Below, piece by piece: positions 53,929 to 62,171 of a stretch of 64,000 bases of DNA; within the stretch, counting starts at the first letter, position 1, and each line of letters begins with the position of its first letter. The position numbers and the translations under genes are program-made. Source of the DNA: JAMXLO01 sp963791495 (lineage in GTDB: Bacteria; Pseudomonadota; Alphaproteobacteria; Acetobacterales; Acetobacteraceae); contig CAWBST010000017.1 in assembly GCA_963791495.1 (NCBI GenBank), forward strand, positions 124,001 through 188,000, written 5' to 3'. The notes under the pieces were generated by a model, which did no database searches, was not told the origin of the DNA, and saw only the letters and a program-made list of their open reading frames with translations.

Positions 53929-54705
53929 ATGAGCGACGATACCCTGCTGTCGGCCCGCGGCCTGTCGCTGTCCTACGGTGCACTCGCCGCACTGATCGAT
54001 GTGGATGTTGATCTCTGGCCAGGCGAGATGCTGGCAGTGGTCGGAGAGTCGGGGTCCGGCAAGACGACGTTGCTCAACGTGCTCTCCGGGCGCCTTACAC
54101 CTGACGCTGGGGCCGTGTGGTATCGCGATCCTGCTGGGCATCTGCACGACGTACATGCGATGCCGGCGCCGGCCCTGCGCACACTGCACCGTTCCGACTG
54201 GGGCTTCGTGCATCAGGACCCGCGACAGAACCTGCGCATGAACGTCACGGCCGGTGGCAATGTCGGCGAACGGCTGATGGCGCAGGGCGCCCGCCACTAC
54301 GGCAACATCCGCGAGCAGGCCATCGACTGGCTAACTCAGGTGGAGATCGACGCCGATCGTGTCGATGACATGCCGCGCACCTTCTCCGGCGGCATGCTGC
54401 AACGGCTGCAGATCGCGCGGACCCTGGTGACGCATCCGCGCCTGGTGTTCATGGACGAGCCGACCGGGTCGCTTGATGTCTCGGTGCAGGCGCGGCTGCT
54501 GGACCTGATCCGTACGCTGGTGACGCGGCTGAAGATCGCCGCGGTGCTGGTGACACACGATATCGGCGTGGCGCGGCTATTGGCGCACCGCATCATGGTG
54601 ATGCAGCGAGGACGCGTGGTGGAGACGGGACTGACCGACCAGGTGCTGGACGATCCACAGCATCCCTACACGCAGTTGCTGGTCAGCTCGGTGCTGCAGG
54701 CATGA
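53929..54705 (+). CDS. phnK: C-P lyase ABC-type ATPase PhnK
   Basis: ABC ATPase-like subunit that binds the PhnGHIJ core; it is not a transporter. 258 aa: Walker A GESGSGKTTLLNVLSG, Q-loop HQDPRQNLRMNV, signature FSGGMLQRLQIARTL, Walker B LVFMDEPTGSLD, H-switch LVTHDIGVARLL. Start ATG at 53929, 58 nt after phnJ across a palindrome. Complete. Confidence 0.94.
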   Translation: MSDDTLLSARGLSLSYGALAALIDVDVDLWPGEMLAVVGESGSGKTTLLNVLSGRLTPDAGAVWYRDPAGHLHDVHAMPAPALRTLHRSDWGFVHQDPRQNLRMNVTAGGNVGERLMAQGARHYGNIREQAIDWLTQVEIDADRVDDMPRTFSGGMLQRLQIARTLVTHPRLVFMDEPTGSLDVSVQARLLDLIRTLVTRLKIAAVLVTHDIGVARLLAHRIMVMQRGRVVETGLTDQVLDDPQHPYTQLLVSSVLQA

Positions 54706-55057
54706 GCAAACGCGTTTGCCTTTGGACGATGATGCGTGGTATCCAGGCAACCGGAGAGCGGGTTTGCACCGCCCTCCGGCGCCCGGTGGATCAGAGGCGG
54801 ATCAGGATTGTGAGTCGGATCCGCTTCTTCCCCCACCGGAGTAGTACCAAAACGCGTAAGCGCATGGTTCCTCTCCGATGGCGGCTTAACCTCAGTGGCC
54901 GGACGCAATTCCCGGTCATCCGGGCAAGCCGCGACCGTCACGCACACATACCGCAGCGCGTGGTTTCGTCCTTCTGAACTATCAGGCGACGATGATCAGA
55001 CAGTATCCTGACCATGCGCGCTGTAACTGAAGAATTCGTTGCCGGGACGCCGTGCCG
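54706..55057. other. 352-nt gap inside the phn operon
   Basis: Unusual spacing between phnK and phnL, which are normally close. An ATG overlapping the phnK stop opens a 91-codon basic frame (MSKRVCLWTMMRGIQATGER) to 54977, with no family match and no clear ribosome site. Several short inverted stretches occur. It may be a decayed gene or an internal promoter region. Confidence 0.35.
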
Positions 55058-55759
55058 ATGAACCAGGTGATGCTGCGCACCGAGGCTCTTGCGAAGACCT
55101 TCACCCTACACCTGCAAGATGGCGTTCGCCTACCTGTCCTGTCAGGCGTCGCCCTCGAACTCCATGCGGGCGAGTGCGTCGTGCTGTCCGGGCCGTCCGG
55201 TGTCGGCAAGTCCACTCTGATGCGCAGCCTGTACGGCAACTACCGTGCGGAATCGGGCCACATCATGATCCGCCATCGCGGCGAAATGGTCGATCTCGCC
55301 GCAGCCGATCCGCGCACCATTCTCGCCATCCGCCACGAGACCCTCGGCTATGTCAGCCAGTTCCTCCGCGTCGTGCCGCGCGTGGCAGCGCTCGACGTTG
55401 TCGCGGAGGTTCTGATCGAACACGGTTCGACGCAGCACGAGGCAAGACGTATTGCCACCGATCTGCTCCTCCGGCTGAACATCCCGCGCAGGCTGCACGG
55501 ATTGCCGCCAGCGACCTTCTCCGGCGGCGAGCAGCAGCGCGTGAACCTGGCGCGTGGTTTCATCGGCAACCATCCCGTGCTGCTTCTGGACGAGCCGACC
55601 GCGTCACTCGATGCGGCGAACCGTTCGGTCGTCGTCGCGATGATCAATGAGGCGAAGTCGCGCGGTACCGCCATTATCGCGATCTGCCACGACATGGATA
55701 CGCGCGATCGCATTGCTGACCGTCTGTTCGCACTGACACCTCTGCAGGATGCCGCATGA
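55058..55759 (+). CDS. phnL: C-P lyase ABC-type ATPase PhnL
   Basis: Second ABC ATPase-like C-P lyase protein. 233 aa from MNQVMLRTEALAKTF (a GTG two codons upstream is possible): Walker A SGPSGVGKSTLMRSLYG, signature FSGGEQQRVNLARGF, Walker B VLLLDEPTASLD, H-loop AICHDMDTRDRIA. Required for the first, nucleotide-transfer half of the pathway. Overlaps phnM by 4 nt. Confidence 0.94.
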   Translation: MNQVMLRTEALAKTFTLHLQDGVRLPVLSGVALELHAGECVVLSGPSGVGKSTLMRSLYGNYRAESGHIMIRHRGEMVDLAAADPRTILAIRHETLGYVSQFLRVVPRVAALDVVAEVLIEHGSTQHEARRIATDLLLRLNIPRRLHGLPPATFSGGEQQRVNLARGFIGNHPVLLLDEPTASLDAANRSVVVAMINEAKSRGTAIIAICHDMDTRDRIADRLFALTPLQDAA

Positions 55760-56889
55760 TCGATGAGCTGATCCTCACCAATGCCATCCTGGTCCTGCCC
55801 GATGCAACGCTGTACGGAACTCTCGTGGTGCGGGACGGGCGCATCGCTGACGTGCAATCCGGCCGCTCCGCCGCACTTCCGGCCCACGACCTCAACGGTG
55901 ATTACCTGATCCCGGGCATCGTCGATACCCATACCGACAACCTGGAGCGCCAGGTGCAGCCACGTTCGCTCGCGCGCTGGCCGTCGCGCTCGGCAATGGT
56001 CGCGCATGACGCACAGTGCGCCGCCGCCGGCGTCACCACCGTGTTCGACGCGCTCTGTCTCGGTGACCTCGGGTTTGACAAGGAACGGATGCGCACTTTC
56101 CAGGATGGCGTGGTCGATCTCGATGCGCTCAACGATGCCGACCTGCTGAAGGCCGAACACTTCCTGCACCTGCGCTGCGAGGTTCCGGCGCTGGACATGC
56201 TGGCGCTGTTCGACACGGTGGCCGACCACGCTCTGGTCCGCATGGTCAGCCTGATGGATCACAGCCCGGGCGTGGGCCAGTACGCCGATCTCGACTTCTA
56301 TCGCGCGCTGCGACGCCGCGGCGGGTTGGACGACGCCTATATCGAGCGGCGCATCCTCGAACTACAGGCGCAGCGCGAACGCATGCGCAAGCCAAACCGT
56401 CACGCCCTGCTCGGGCGCATCGCCGGGCGCGACATCGCGATCGCCAGCCACGACGACAGGACCGAAGAGGAAGTCGCGGAAAACGCCGCCGACGGCATTG
56501 GCATCAGCGAGTTCCCGGTGACCATGGAGGCTGCCCAGGCGGCGAAGGCGGCCGGCATGCAGGTCATCGCGGGCGCGCCGAACATCGTGCGCGGCGGTTC
56601 GCATTCCGGCAACGTGGCGGCGGCTGATCTGCTGGAGAGAGGCGCGGTCGATGCGCTTGCCTCCGACTATGTGCCGAACAGCCTTGTGGAGGCAGCGTTC
56701 CAGTGCGCGCAACGCATCGATCTGCCTTCGGCGGTCTCGCTGGTGACGGACCTGCCGGCGCGCCTGGCGGGGCTGGATGATCGGGGAAGGCTGGAACCGG
56801 AGCAGCGCGCCGATCTGGTGCGCGTTCGCCTGCATGACGGCTTGCCGGTGGTGAGACAGGTCTGGCGGGCCGGCGAGCGCGTCGCCTGA
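55756..56889 (+). CDS. phnM: PhnM, ribosyl methylphosphonate triphosphate diphosphatase
   Basis: Removes diphosphate from alpha-D-ribose 1-methylphosphonate 5-triphosphate before PhnJ acts. 377 aa amidohydrolase: metal motif IPGIVDTHTDNLERQVQPRS (HTD as in the classical enzyme), LMDHSPGVGQYADLDFYRAL, IAIASHDDRTEEEVAENAAD and IVRGGSHSGNVAAADLLERG. It differs clearly from copy A at 48864. Its stop overlaps the next gene's ATG by one base. Confidence 0.95.
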   Translation: MIDELILTNAILVLPDATLYGTLVVRDGRIADVQSGRSAALPAHDLNGDYLIPGIVDTHTDNLERQVQPRSLARWPSRSAMVAHDAQCAAAGVTTVFDALCLGDLGFDKERMRTFQDGVVDLDALNDADLLKAEHFLHLRCEVPALDMLALFDTVADHALVRMVSLMDHSPGVGQYADLDFYRALRRRGGLDDAYIERRILELQAQRERMRKPNRHALLGRIAGRDIAIASHDDRTEEEVAENAADGIGISEFPVTMEAAQAAKAAGMQVIAGAPNIVRGGSHSGNVAAADLLERGAVDALASDYVPNSLVEAAFQCAQRIDLPSAVSLVTDLPARLAGLDDRGRLEPEQRADLVRVRLHDGLPVVRQVWRAGERVA

Positions 56890-57572
56890 TGCGGCTCGAC
56901 GCGCGTGTCGCCGTCTACTACGCGCCGCGCTCCGATGATCCGTTGCTTGCGGCGTCGTCGATGTGGCTTGGTCGCGACCCGGCAAGCGACTCGCCGGTGC
57001 CGCAGCCAGACGTAGCAGGCATCGCCGAGGTCACGGCCGAACCGCGGCTCTACGGATTTCACGCAACGCTGAAGCCACCGATGCAGCTGGTTGCCGGGTG
57101 CGGATGGGACGACATCGTCGCGGCGGCCACGGCACTCGCCGATCGCATAGCGCCGTTCGATCTGCCGCCGCTCTCGGTGCAGGATGTGTTCGGCTTCCTC
57201 GCCTTGCGCGAGACAGAACCGAGTGCGGCGCTGCAGGCGTTGGCCGATGCCTGCGTCGAGCACTTCGATCGGTTCCGCGCGCCATCATCCGACACGGAGC
57301 TTGCGCGTCGTCGGCGCGCGGGTCTCACCCCGCGGCAGGAGGAGATGCTGGTCCGCTGGGGCTATCCGTACGTGTTCGACACCTGGTTCTTCCACATGAC
57401 TCTGACCCGCAGGCTGAATGCCGGCGAGAAGCGGATCTTCATGTCGGCGGCCGAGGCCTGGTTTGCTCGCGCGACTGCGATGAAACGGCGGGTCGGCGAC
57501 ATCTGCCTGTTCGTGCAGCCCTCTCCGGGCGCGCCGTTCGTTATCCGGGAACGCCTGCCGCTGCGCGGTTGA
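56889..57572 (+). CDS. DUF1045 2H phosphoesterase, phn-associated
   Basis: 227 aa. Two H-x-T motifs, GFHATLKPP (about residue 58) and FHMTLTRRL (about residue 165), are the signature of 2H phosphoesterases, which open cyclic phosphates. The C-P lyase pathway produces 5-phosphoribosyl 1,2-cyclic phosphate, normally opened by PhnP to ribose 1,5-bisphosphate; no phnP is visible, and this gene sits in translational overlap with phnM. The inference is that it performs the PhnP step. The 3' end overlaps phnN by 32 nt, tail to tail. Confidence 0.8.
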   Translation: MRLDARVAVYYAPRSDDPLLAASSMWLGRDPASDSPVPQPDVAGIAEVTAEPRLYGFHATLKPPMQLVAGCGWDDIVAAATALADRIAPFDLPPLSVQDVFGFLALRETEPSAALQALADACVEHFDRFRAPSSDTELARRRRAGLTPRQEEMLVRWGYPYVFDTWFFHMTLTRRLNAGEKRIFMSAAEAWFARATAMKRRVGDICLFVQPSPGAPFVIRERLPLRG

Positions 57573-58068
57573 GTGCCGCGGCAAAGCGCGCCACGCCGTC
57601 CTCCAGCGATCCATCGTTCACCACTGTGTCCACGGGCACGCCGGACGGGATGGCGACACCGCGCGCCAGCCGCGCGGTGACATCGTCAGGACTTTCGCGC
57701 CCCCGCGACGCCAGCCGCGCAGCGAGGATATCGGGTGGTGCCGTCACCTCGATCACCCGCACTGCAAAACGCGCCGCCGCCATGGCGACGATCGTGCGCG
57801 AAACGTTGGCCACAGCGATGGCGCGACCCTCCACCGCGTCGACCGGAATGCCGTAGCGGAGTCCGTGTGCCTGCCACTGCAATGCGAAGTCACGAGCGGC
57901 GAATTCAGCCTCGGTCACCGCTTCATGTGCCTCGCCGCCCGCTTCGGCGGCCCGTGTGATGACCCGGCGGACGAAATGGAAACGGGGATCGTCCGACAGC
58001 GCCCGTCGCGCGGCCGCCAGCAGCGTGTCCTTCCCTGCCCCGCTGGGTCCCACCACCAGAACAAGCAT
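57541..58068 (-). CDS. phnN: Ribose 1,5-bisphosphokinase PhnN
   Basis: Phosphorylates ribose 1,5-bisphosphate to PRPP, returning the ribose to nucleotide metabolism. 175 aa P-loop kinase related to guanylate kinase: LVLVVGPSGAGKDTLLAAAR, RVITRAAEAGGEAHEAVTEA and YGIPVDAVEGRAIAVANVSR. Start with AGGGA upstream; an ATG 27 nt further is in frame. Convergent with the operon and with overlapping 3' ends, so expression is separate. Confidence 0.93.
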   Translation of the reverse strand: MLVLVVGPSGAGKDTLLAAARRALSDDPRFHFVRRVITRAAEAGGEAHEAVTEAEFAARDFALQWQAHGLRYGIPVDAVEGRAIAVANVSRTIVAMAAARFAVRVIEVTAPPDILAARLASRGRESPDDVTARLARGVAIPSGVPVDTVVNDGSLEDGVARFAAALNRAAAGVPG

Positions 58069-58480
58069 TCCAATCCCTGTGCAGTTGTTTTCCACTCAAT
58101 CGCTACCAGTCGCCCGACCCAGTCGCTAACCAATCTGATGGAGGTGAAGCCCGGCCGTAACCCTGCATGGCGCATACGAGCCTTTCCAGGCGAGCACGTC
58201 GCGCCTGACGAAATGCGTCGGCACCCCTTGCTGGGGTGCTTGCGCGTGTGAGGACAACATGAGACCGACCGCACCACGCTCGTTCCGGCCGCCGCCGCAA
58301 GGCGAGCCGCCCGACCCGCCGGTGGTCCCGACCGACAAACAACAAAAGCCCCCGACCAAGCCATAGGCATCTGAGGAGGGCCACACCCCGCGCGCTTGCG
58401 GGAGTCAGCTCGATAATCCCTAACGGTTGCGGCCGCGCGGCGTGAAGGCGACAGTGTGGGAACGTTCCACGGAGGGTCCG
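58069..58480. other. Divergent spacer phnN-eda with a candidate mini-ORF
   Basis: 412 nt without a recognised gene except the 35-codon candidate at 58259. A GCACCCC/GGGGTGC hairpin lies near 58221-58239. GGAGGG before eda is a strong ribosome site. Confidence 0.4.
58259..58366 (+). CDS. Candidate 35-aa proline-rich peptide
   Basis: Starts MRPTAPRSFRPPPQGEPPDP and ends KPPTKP; GAGGA precedes the ATG by 4 nt. Over one third proline. Could be a real small ORF, a leader peptide sensitive to ribosome stalling at polyproline, or chance. Low confidence. Confidence 0.3.
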   Translation: MRPTAPRSFRPPPQGEPPDPPVVPTDKQQKPPTKP

Positions 58481-59104
58481 ATGCCCCACCCGCTGCTCGA
58501 AACGCTGCGCGCGGCACGCGTGGTGCCGGTGGTGCGCACGCGCGAGGCACGGCATGCGGCAACCGTGGTCCAGTGGCTGCGCGATGCCGGTCTGCGCATC
58601 TTCGAGATCACCATGACCATCCCCGATGCCCCTTCGTTGATCCGCGAACTGGCCACGGATCCGTCGCTCCTGGTCGGCGCCGGCACCGTGCCGGACCGTC
58701 GCAGCGCCGAGATCTGCCTGGCGGTCGGCGCGCGCTTCATCGTCGCTCCCTGGATCGACGCCTCGCTTGCCTCGCCATGCCTGACAGCAGCTGCAATGCT
58801 CATGCTGGGTGCGCTTACACCCACGGAGGTACGTGCTGCCGTGGCAGCGGGCGCCGATGTGGTGAAGGTGTTCCCGGCATCCTCTGCCGGCGGACCGCCG
58901 CATATCCGCGCCCTGCACAGCGTGCTGCCGGACGTCGCCTTCTGCCCGACGGGAGGAATCGAACCCGGCAACGTCGCCGCCTATCTCGCGGCCGGCGCGG
59001 CGTTCGTCGGCATGGGCGGTGCATTGGTCGATGAGCGACGCATCGCCGCCGGCGACCGCCCCGCCATCGAAGCTGCCGCGCGCCAGGTGATGGCCGCATC
59101 ATGA
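58481..59104 (+). CDS. eda: KDPG/KDPGal aldolase
   Basis: Splits 2-keto-3-deoxy-6-phosphogluconate into pyruvate and glyceraldehyde 3-phosphate (Entner-Doudoroff or uronate route). 207 aa: catalytic Lys in DVVKVFPASSAGG, Glu in FEITMTIPDAPS, and GIEPGNVAAYLAAGAAFVGM. Start MPHPLLETLRAARVVPV with GGAGGG. It overlaps the kinase gene by 4 nt, so the pair makes and cleaves KDPG from KDG. Confidence 0.92.
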   Translation: MPHPLLETLRAARVVPVVRTREARHAATVVQWLRDAGLRIFEITMTIPDAPSLIRELATDPSLLVGAGTVPDRRSAEICLAVGARFIVAPWIDASLASPCLTAAAMLMLGALTPTEVRAAVAAGADVVKVFPASSAGGPPHIRALHSVLPDVAFCPTGGIEPGNVAAYLAAGAAFVGMGGALVDERRIAAGDRPAIEAAARQVMAAS

Positions 59105-60042
59105 CGGTCGATCTGCTGTGCATGGGCGAGCCGATGCTGGAGTTCAATCAGCTTCCGACGCGGCCCGATGGCACACGGCATTATCTGGAAGGCCACGGCG
59201 GCGACACCTCCAACGCCGCGATCGCCGCGGCGCGCCAGGGTGCGCGCGTCGGCTACATAACTGCACTCGGCAACGACATGCCCGGCGACAGCTTCATGGC
59301 CCTGTGGGCGCGCGAGGGCGTCGATGCATCGACCGTAATCCGGACTAACCGGTGGCTGACCGGCGTCTATTTCGTCACGCATGACGAGACGGGCCATCAC
59401 TTCCTGCACTACCGCGCCAATTCCGCCGCCTCGATGTATACGCGGGACGATTTGCCAACGGCGGCGTTCGCCGCTGCTCAGATATTCTATGCATCCGGCA
59501 TCAGTCAGGGCATCTCCACGACTGCCGCCGATGCCGTGTTCGCCGCCATCGACATCGCGCGGCGCAACGGAGTGAAGGTTGCCTATGACACCAACTACCG
59601 CCCGCGCCTGTGGCCGCCCGCGCGTGCCGCGGCGATGATGCACGCGGCAATGGCACAGGCCGACTACGCGTTGCCAGGGATCGAGGACGTGCAGACACTG
59701 ACCGGCCTGACAGATCCCGACGCAATGCTGGACTTCTACCTGCAACTCGGGCCAAAGGTGGTGGTACTGAAGATGGGCGAGTCCGGTGCATACTTGGCAA
59801 CGCCGCAGCACCGCGTGCGCATTCCACGACACGTCGTGCCGGTCGTCGACGCCACCGGTGCCGGCGACGCGTTCTGTGGCAGCTTCCTTGCGCGCATCCT
59901 CGCAGGCGATGCGCCCGAGCAAGCGGCTCGCTACGCCAATGTCGCCGCCGCGTTGAAATGCACCGGCTACGGGGCGGTCGCGCCGATCCCCAGGCCGGCG
60001 GATGTACGCGCAGCCATGGAGGGAACCGCCGGTCATGTGTGA
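59101..60042 (+). CDS. kdgK: 2-keto-3-deoxygluconate kinase (PfkB family)
   Basis: Phosphorylates KDG to KDPG, the substrate of the aldolase encoded just upstream. 313 aa ribokinase fold: MGEPMLEFNQLPTRPDGTRH, GGDTSNAAIAAARQGARVGY, and the ATP and catalytic motif DATGAGDAFCGSFLARILAG. The coupling with eda supports hexuronate or sugar-acid catabolism, but a fructokinase-like specificity cannot be excluded. It overlaps the carbonic anhydrase start by 8 nt. Confidence 0.9.
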   Translation: MTVDLLCMGEPMLEFNQLPTRPDGTRHYLEGHGGDTSNAAIAAARQGARVGYITALGNDMPGDSFMALWAREGVDASTVIRTNRWLTGVYFVTHDETGHHFLHYRANSAASMYTRDDLPTAAFAAAQIFYASGISQGISTTAADAVFAAIDIARRNGVKVAYDTNYRPRLWPPARAAAMMHAAMAQADYALPGIEDVQTLTGLTDPDAMLDFYLQLGPKVVVLKMGESGAYLATPQHRVRIPRHVVPVVDATGAGDAFCGSFLARILAGDAPEQAARYANVAAALKCTGYGAVAPIPRPADVRAAMEGTAGHV

Positions 60043-60715
60043 ACGATGCATCGGTTTGCCACGCCGCAGTCTGCTGGGCGCATTGTCGGCAACATTGCTT
60101 GCCGCCGCTGGCCCGGCACCGTCTGCCACGCTCACTGGCGACGAGGCCCTGCACCGGCTGATGCAGGGCAACGCGCGCTATCGTGCCAACCAGGTGCACA
60201 CGCGCGACTTCGCGGTCAGCCGCGCTGCACGGGTCTCCACGCATCGGCCGGTCGCGTCGATCCTCAGCTGCTCGGATGCGCGCGTCGGGCCGGAATTCGT
60301 GTTCGACCAGGGACCAGGCGATCTGTTCGTCGTGCGCGTCGCGGGCAATGTGCTGCTGGACGAGGGCCTTGCGAGCCTGGAATACGCCGCCCTGTTTCTT
60401 AACAGCCCGCTGGTCTTCGTGCTCGGACACAGCAACTGCGGTGCAGTCGATTCGGCGATCAAGGTCGTGCAGGACAATGCGCCGCTTCCGGGTCACCTGC
60501 CGGAGCTGATCGATCGGTTGAAGCCGTCTGTGTTGGCGGCGCAGGCAGCGCAACCCGGTAATCTGCTGCACGCGGCCATCGTCGATAATGTGCGGCGAAC
60601 TACGCAGGCCGTCGTTGCCGCGCAGCCGGTGATGGCTGGGCTGATCGCCAGCGGCAAGGTGAAGGTCGCTGGCGGCGTCTATGACATTGCCACCGGACAC
60701 GTGAACCTGATTTGA
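60035..60715 (+). CDS. Beta-class carbonic anhydrase, exported
   Basis: 226 aa. Zinc ligands Cys in LSCSDARVGPEFVFDQGPGD, His and Cys in GHSNCGAVDSA; active-site Asp-Arg pair in SDAR. Unusual for the class, there is a N-terminal twin-arginine or Sec signal (LPRRSLLGALSATLLAAAG) that predicts a periplasmic enzyme, interconverting CO2 and bicarbonate outside the cytoplasm. Start MCERCIGLP overlaps kdgK by 8 nt. Whether it works with the sugar-acid genes is unknown. Confidence 0.88.
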   Translation: MCERCIGLPRRSLLGALSATLLAAAGPAPSATLTGDEALHRLMQGNARYRANQVHTRDFAVSRAARVSTHRPVASILSCSDARVGPEFVFDQGPGDLFVVRVAGNVLLDEGLASLEYAALFLNSPLVFVLGHSNCGAVDSAIKVVQDNAPLPGHLPELIDRLKPSVLAAQAAQPGNLLHAAIVDNVRRTTQAVVAAQPVMAGLIASGKVKVAGGVYDIATGHVNLI

Positions 60716-60788
60716 ACTGCAAGCGCGGCTTGCGAGCGTACACCACATAGTGTACCCGGTCTTATACGGAGAATCAGACCGGGCCGGG

Positions 60789-62171
60789 ATGCTTTTCAAC
60801 AGCCATTCGTTTCTACTCGCGTTCCTTCCCGGCGCGATCGTCGTGTATGCGATCATCAATCGGTACCCGCGACTGCGGATACCGTGCCTGCTGATGTTCT
60901 CTCTGCTGTTCTACGGCTACTGGAACCCCTCGTTCGTCTTGCTGCTCGTCGCATCGATCTTGGTGAACTGGTTCGCCGCGCGGCAATTCGCGGCGACGCG
61001 CAACGGAGCGTTCATTACCGCCGCAATCGTGCTGAACCTCGCGGTGCTGGGTCTTTTCAAATACGCAGACTTCTTTACCGGTAGCCTTGCAGCGCTCGGC
61101 GGCATTTCCATCGGTCGTCTTGATTTTGTCCTCCCCCTGGGCATCAGTTTCTTCACCTTCCACCACATCATGTACCTTGCGGACCTGCGCCGAGGTCGCG
61201 CGGAATCCACAAGCCTCGACCGCTACGCGCTCTACATCTGCTTTTTCCCGCAGGCAGTGGCCGGTCCCCTCGCCCGCTGGTCGGAGGTCGGGCGGCAATT
61301 CGGCCGTGATGCGTTTGCCGACCACTGGGAACAGCGCTGCGCACTGGGCGTAACCTTCATCATGGCCGGCCTCGTCGAAAAGGTCGCTCTGGGCGACCCG
61401 ATCGGCCAAATTCTGGACCCGATCTACCAGGCAGCCACGATTGCCCCGCTGCACGACGGCTCGGCTTGGCTCGCGCTGGGCTTCGGGTTCCAGATCTTCT
61501 TCGATTTCGCCGGCTATTCGGATATTGCGATCGGGATTGGATTGCTGTTCGGCATTCAACTCCCATACAATTTCAACGCACCGTTTCGGGCGACCAGCAT
61601 CCTGACGTTCTGGCAGCGCTGGCACATGACGCTATCGCGCTTCTTGCGCGACTATCTGTTCATGCCGCTCGCGGACATGCGAATCGCAGGCACGAGGCAT
61701 ACGGTCACGCAATACGTCGTTGCCATTTTGCTGACCATGGCGCTGTGCGGCCTGTGGCACGGCGCCGGCTGGAACTTCGTCCTATGGGGCACGATGCACG
61801 GCGTTGCAATTGTGTTCGCTCTCGGCTGGCGGCGCGTCCTTCCGTCGCCACCGATGATCCTCGGCTGGGCAACAACGATCGGGTTTTTCCTGGTTAGCGG
61901 CGTGGTATTCCGTACCGCGAGCCTCGGCATCGCCTGGAATATCTATTCCGGACTGGCCACGCTTCCCGATGCCAGGATGCTGAGCAAGGCCTGGATCGTT
62001 GGAGTAGGAGCGCTGCTTGCGATCGCCTTACCTGCGACGCAGGAGTTGTGTCAGCGTATCAACTTGCGTCCCCTTGCGTGGGTTCCCGCTATGCTTGGCG
62101 TGATCGGCGTAGGACTACTGGTCCAGCTTGGCGGCAACGAGTCGTATGAATTCATCTATTTCAGGTTCTAA
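60789..62171 (+). CDS. MBOAT-family acyltransferase (DltB/AlgI-like)
   Basis: 460-aa multi-spanning membrane O-acyltransferase. Start MLFNSHSFLLAFLPGAIVVY matches the AlgI/DltB beginning. Conserved regions: FFTFHHIMYLADL, FFDFAGYSDIAIGIGLLFGI, FWQRWHMTLSRFLRDYL and the catalytic His in CGLWHGAGWNFVLWG. Family members move an acyl group across the membrane onto a polymer. Neighbours downstream encode a membrane-anchored GSS protein, an acyl carrier protein and an acyl-AMP ligase, so the acyl donor is likely ACP-bound, as for DltB. The acceptor is unknown. Confidence 0.92.
   Translation: MLFNSHSFLLAFLPGAIVVYAIINRYPRLRIPCLLMFSLLFYGYWNPSFVLLLVASILVNWFAARQFAATRNGAFITAAIVLNLAVLGLFKYADFFTGSLAALGGISIGRLDFVLPLGISFFTFHHIMYLADLRRGRAESTSLDRYALYICFFPQAVAGPLARWSEVGRQFGRDAFADHWEQRCALGVTFIMAGLVEKVALGDPIGQILDPIYQAATIAPLHDGSAWLALGFGFQIFFDFAGYSDIAIGIGLLFGIQLPYNFNAPFRATSILTFWQRWHMTLSRFLRDYLFMPLADMRIAGTRHTVTQYVVAILLTMALCGLWHGAGWNFVLWGTMHGVAIVFALGWRRVLPSPPMILGWATTIGFFLVSGVVFRTASLGIAWNIYSGLATLPDARMLSKAWIVGVGALLAIALPATQELCQRINLRPLAWVPAMLGVIGVGLLVQLGGNESYEFIYFRF

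Noticed and set aside
54666..54947. 93-codon minus-strand frame in the phnK-phnL gap
   Set aside because: No family match, no ribosome site and it runs against the operon.
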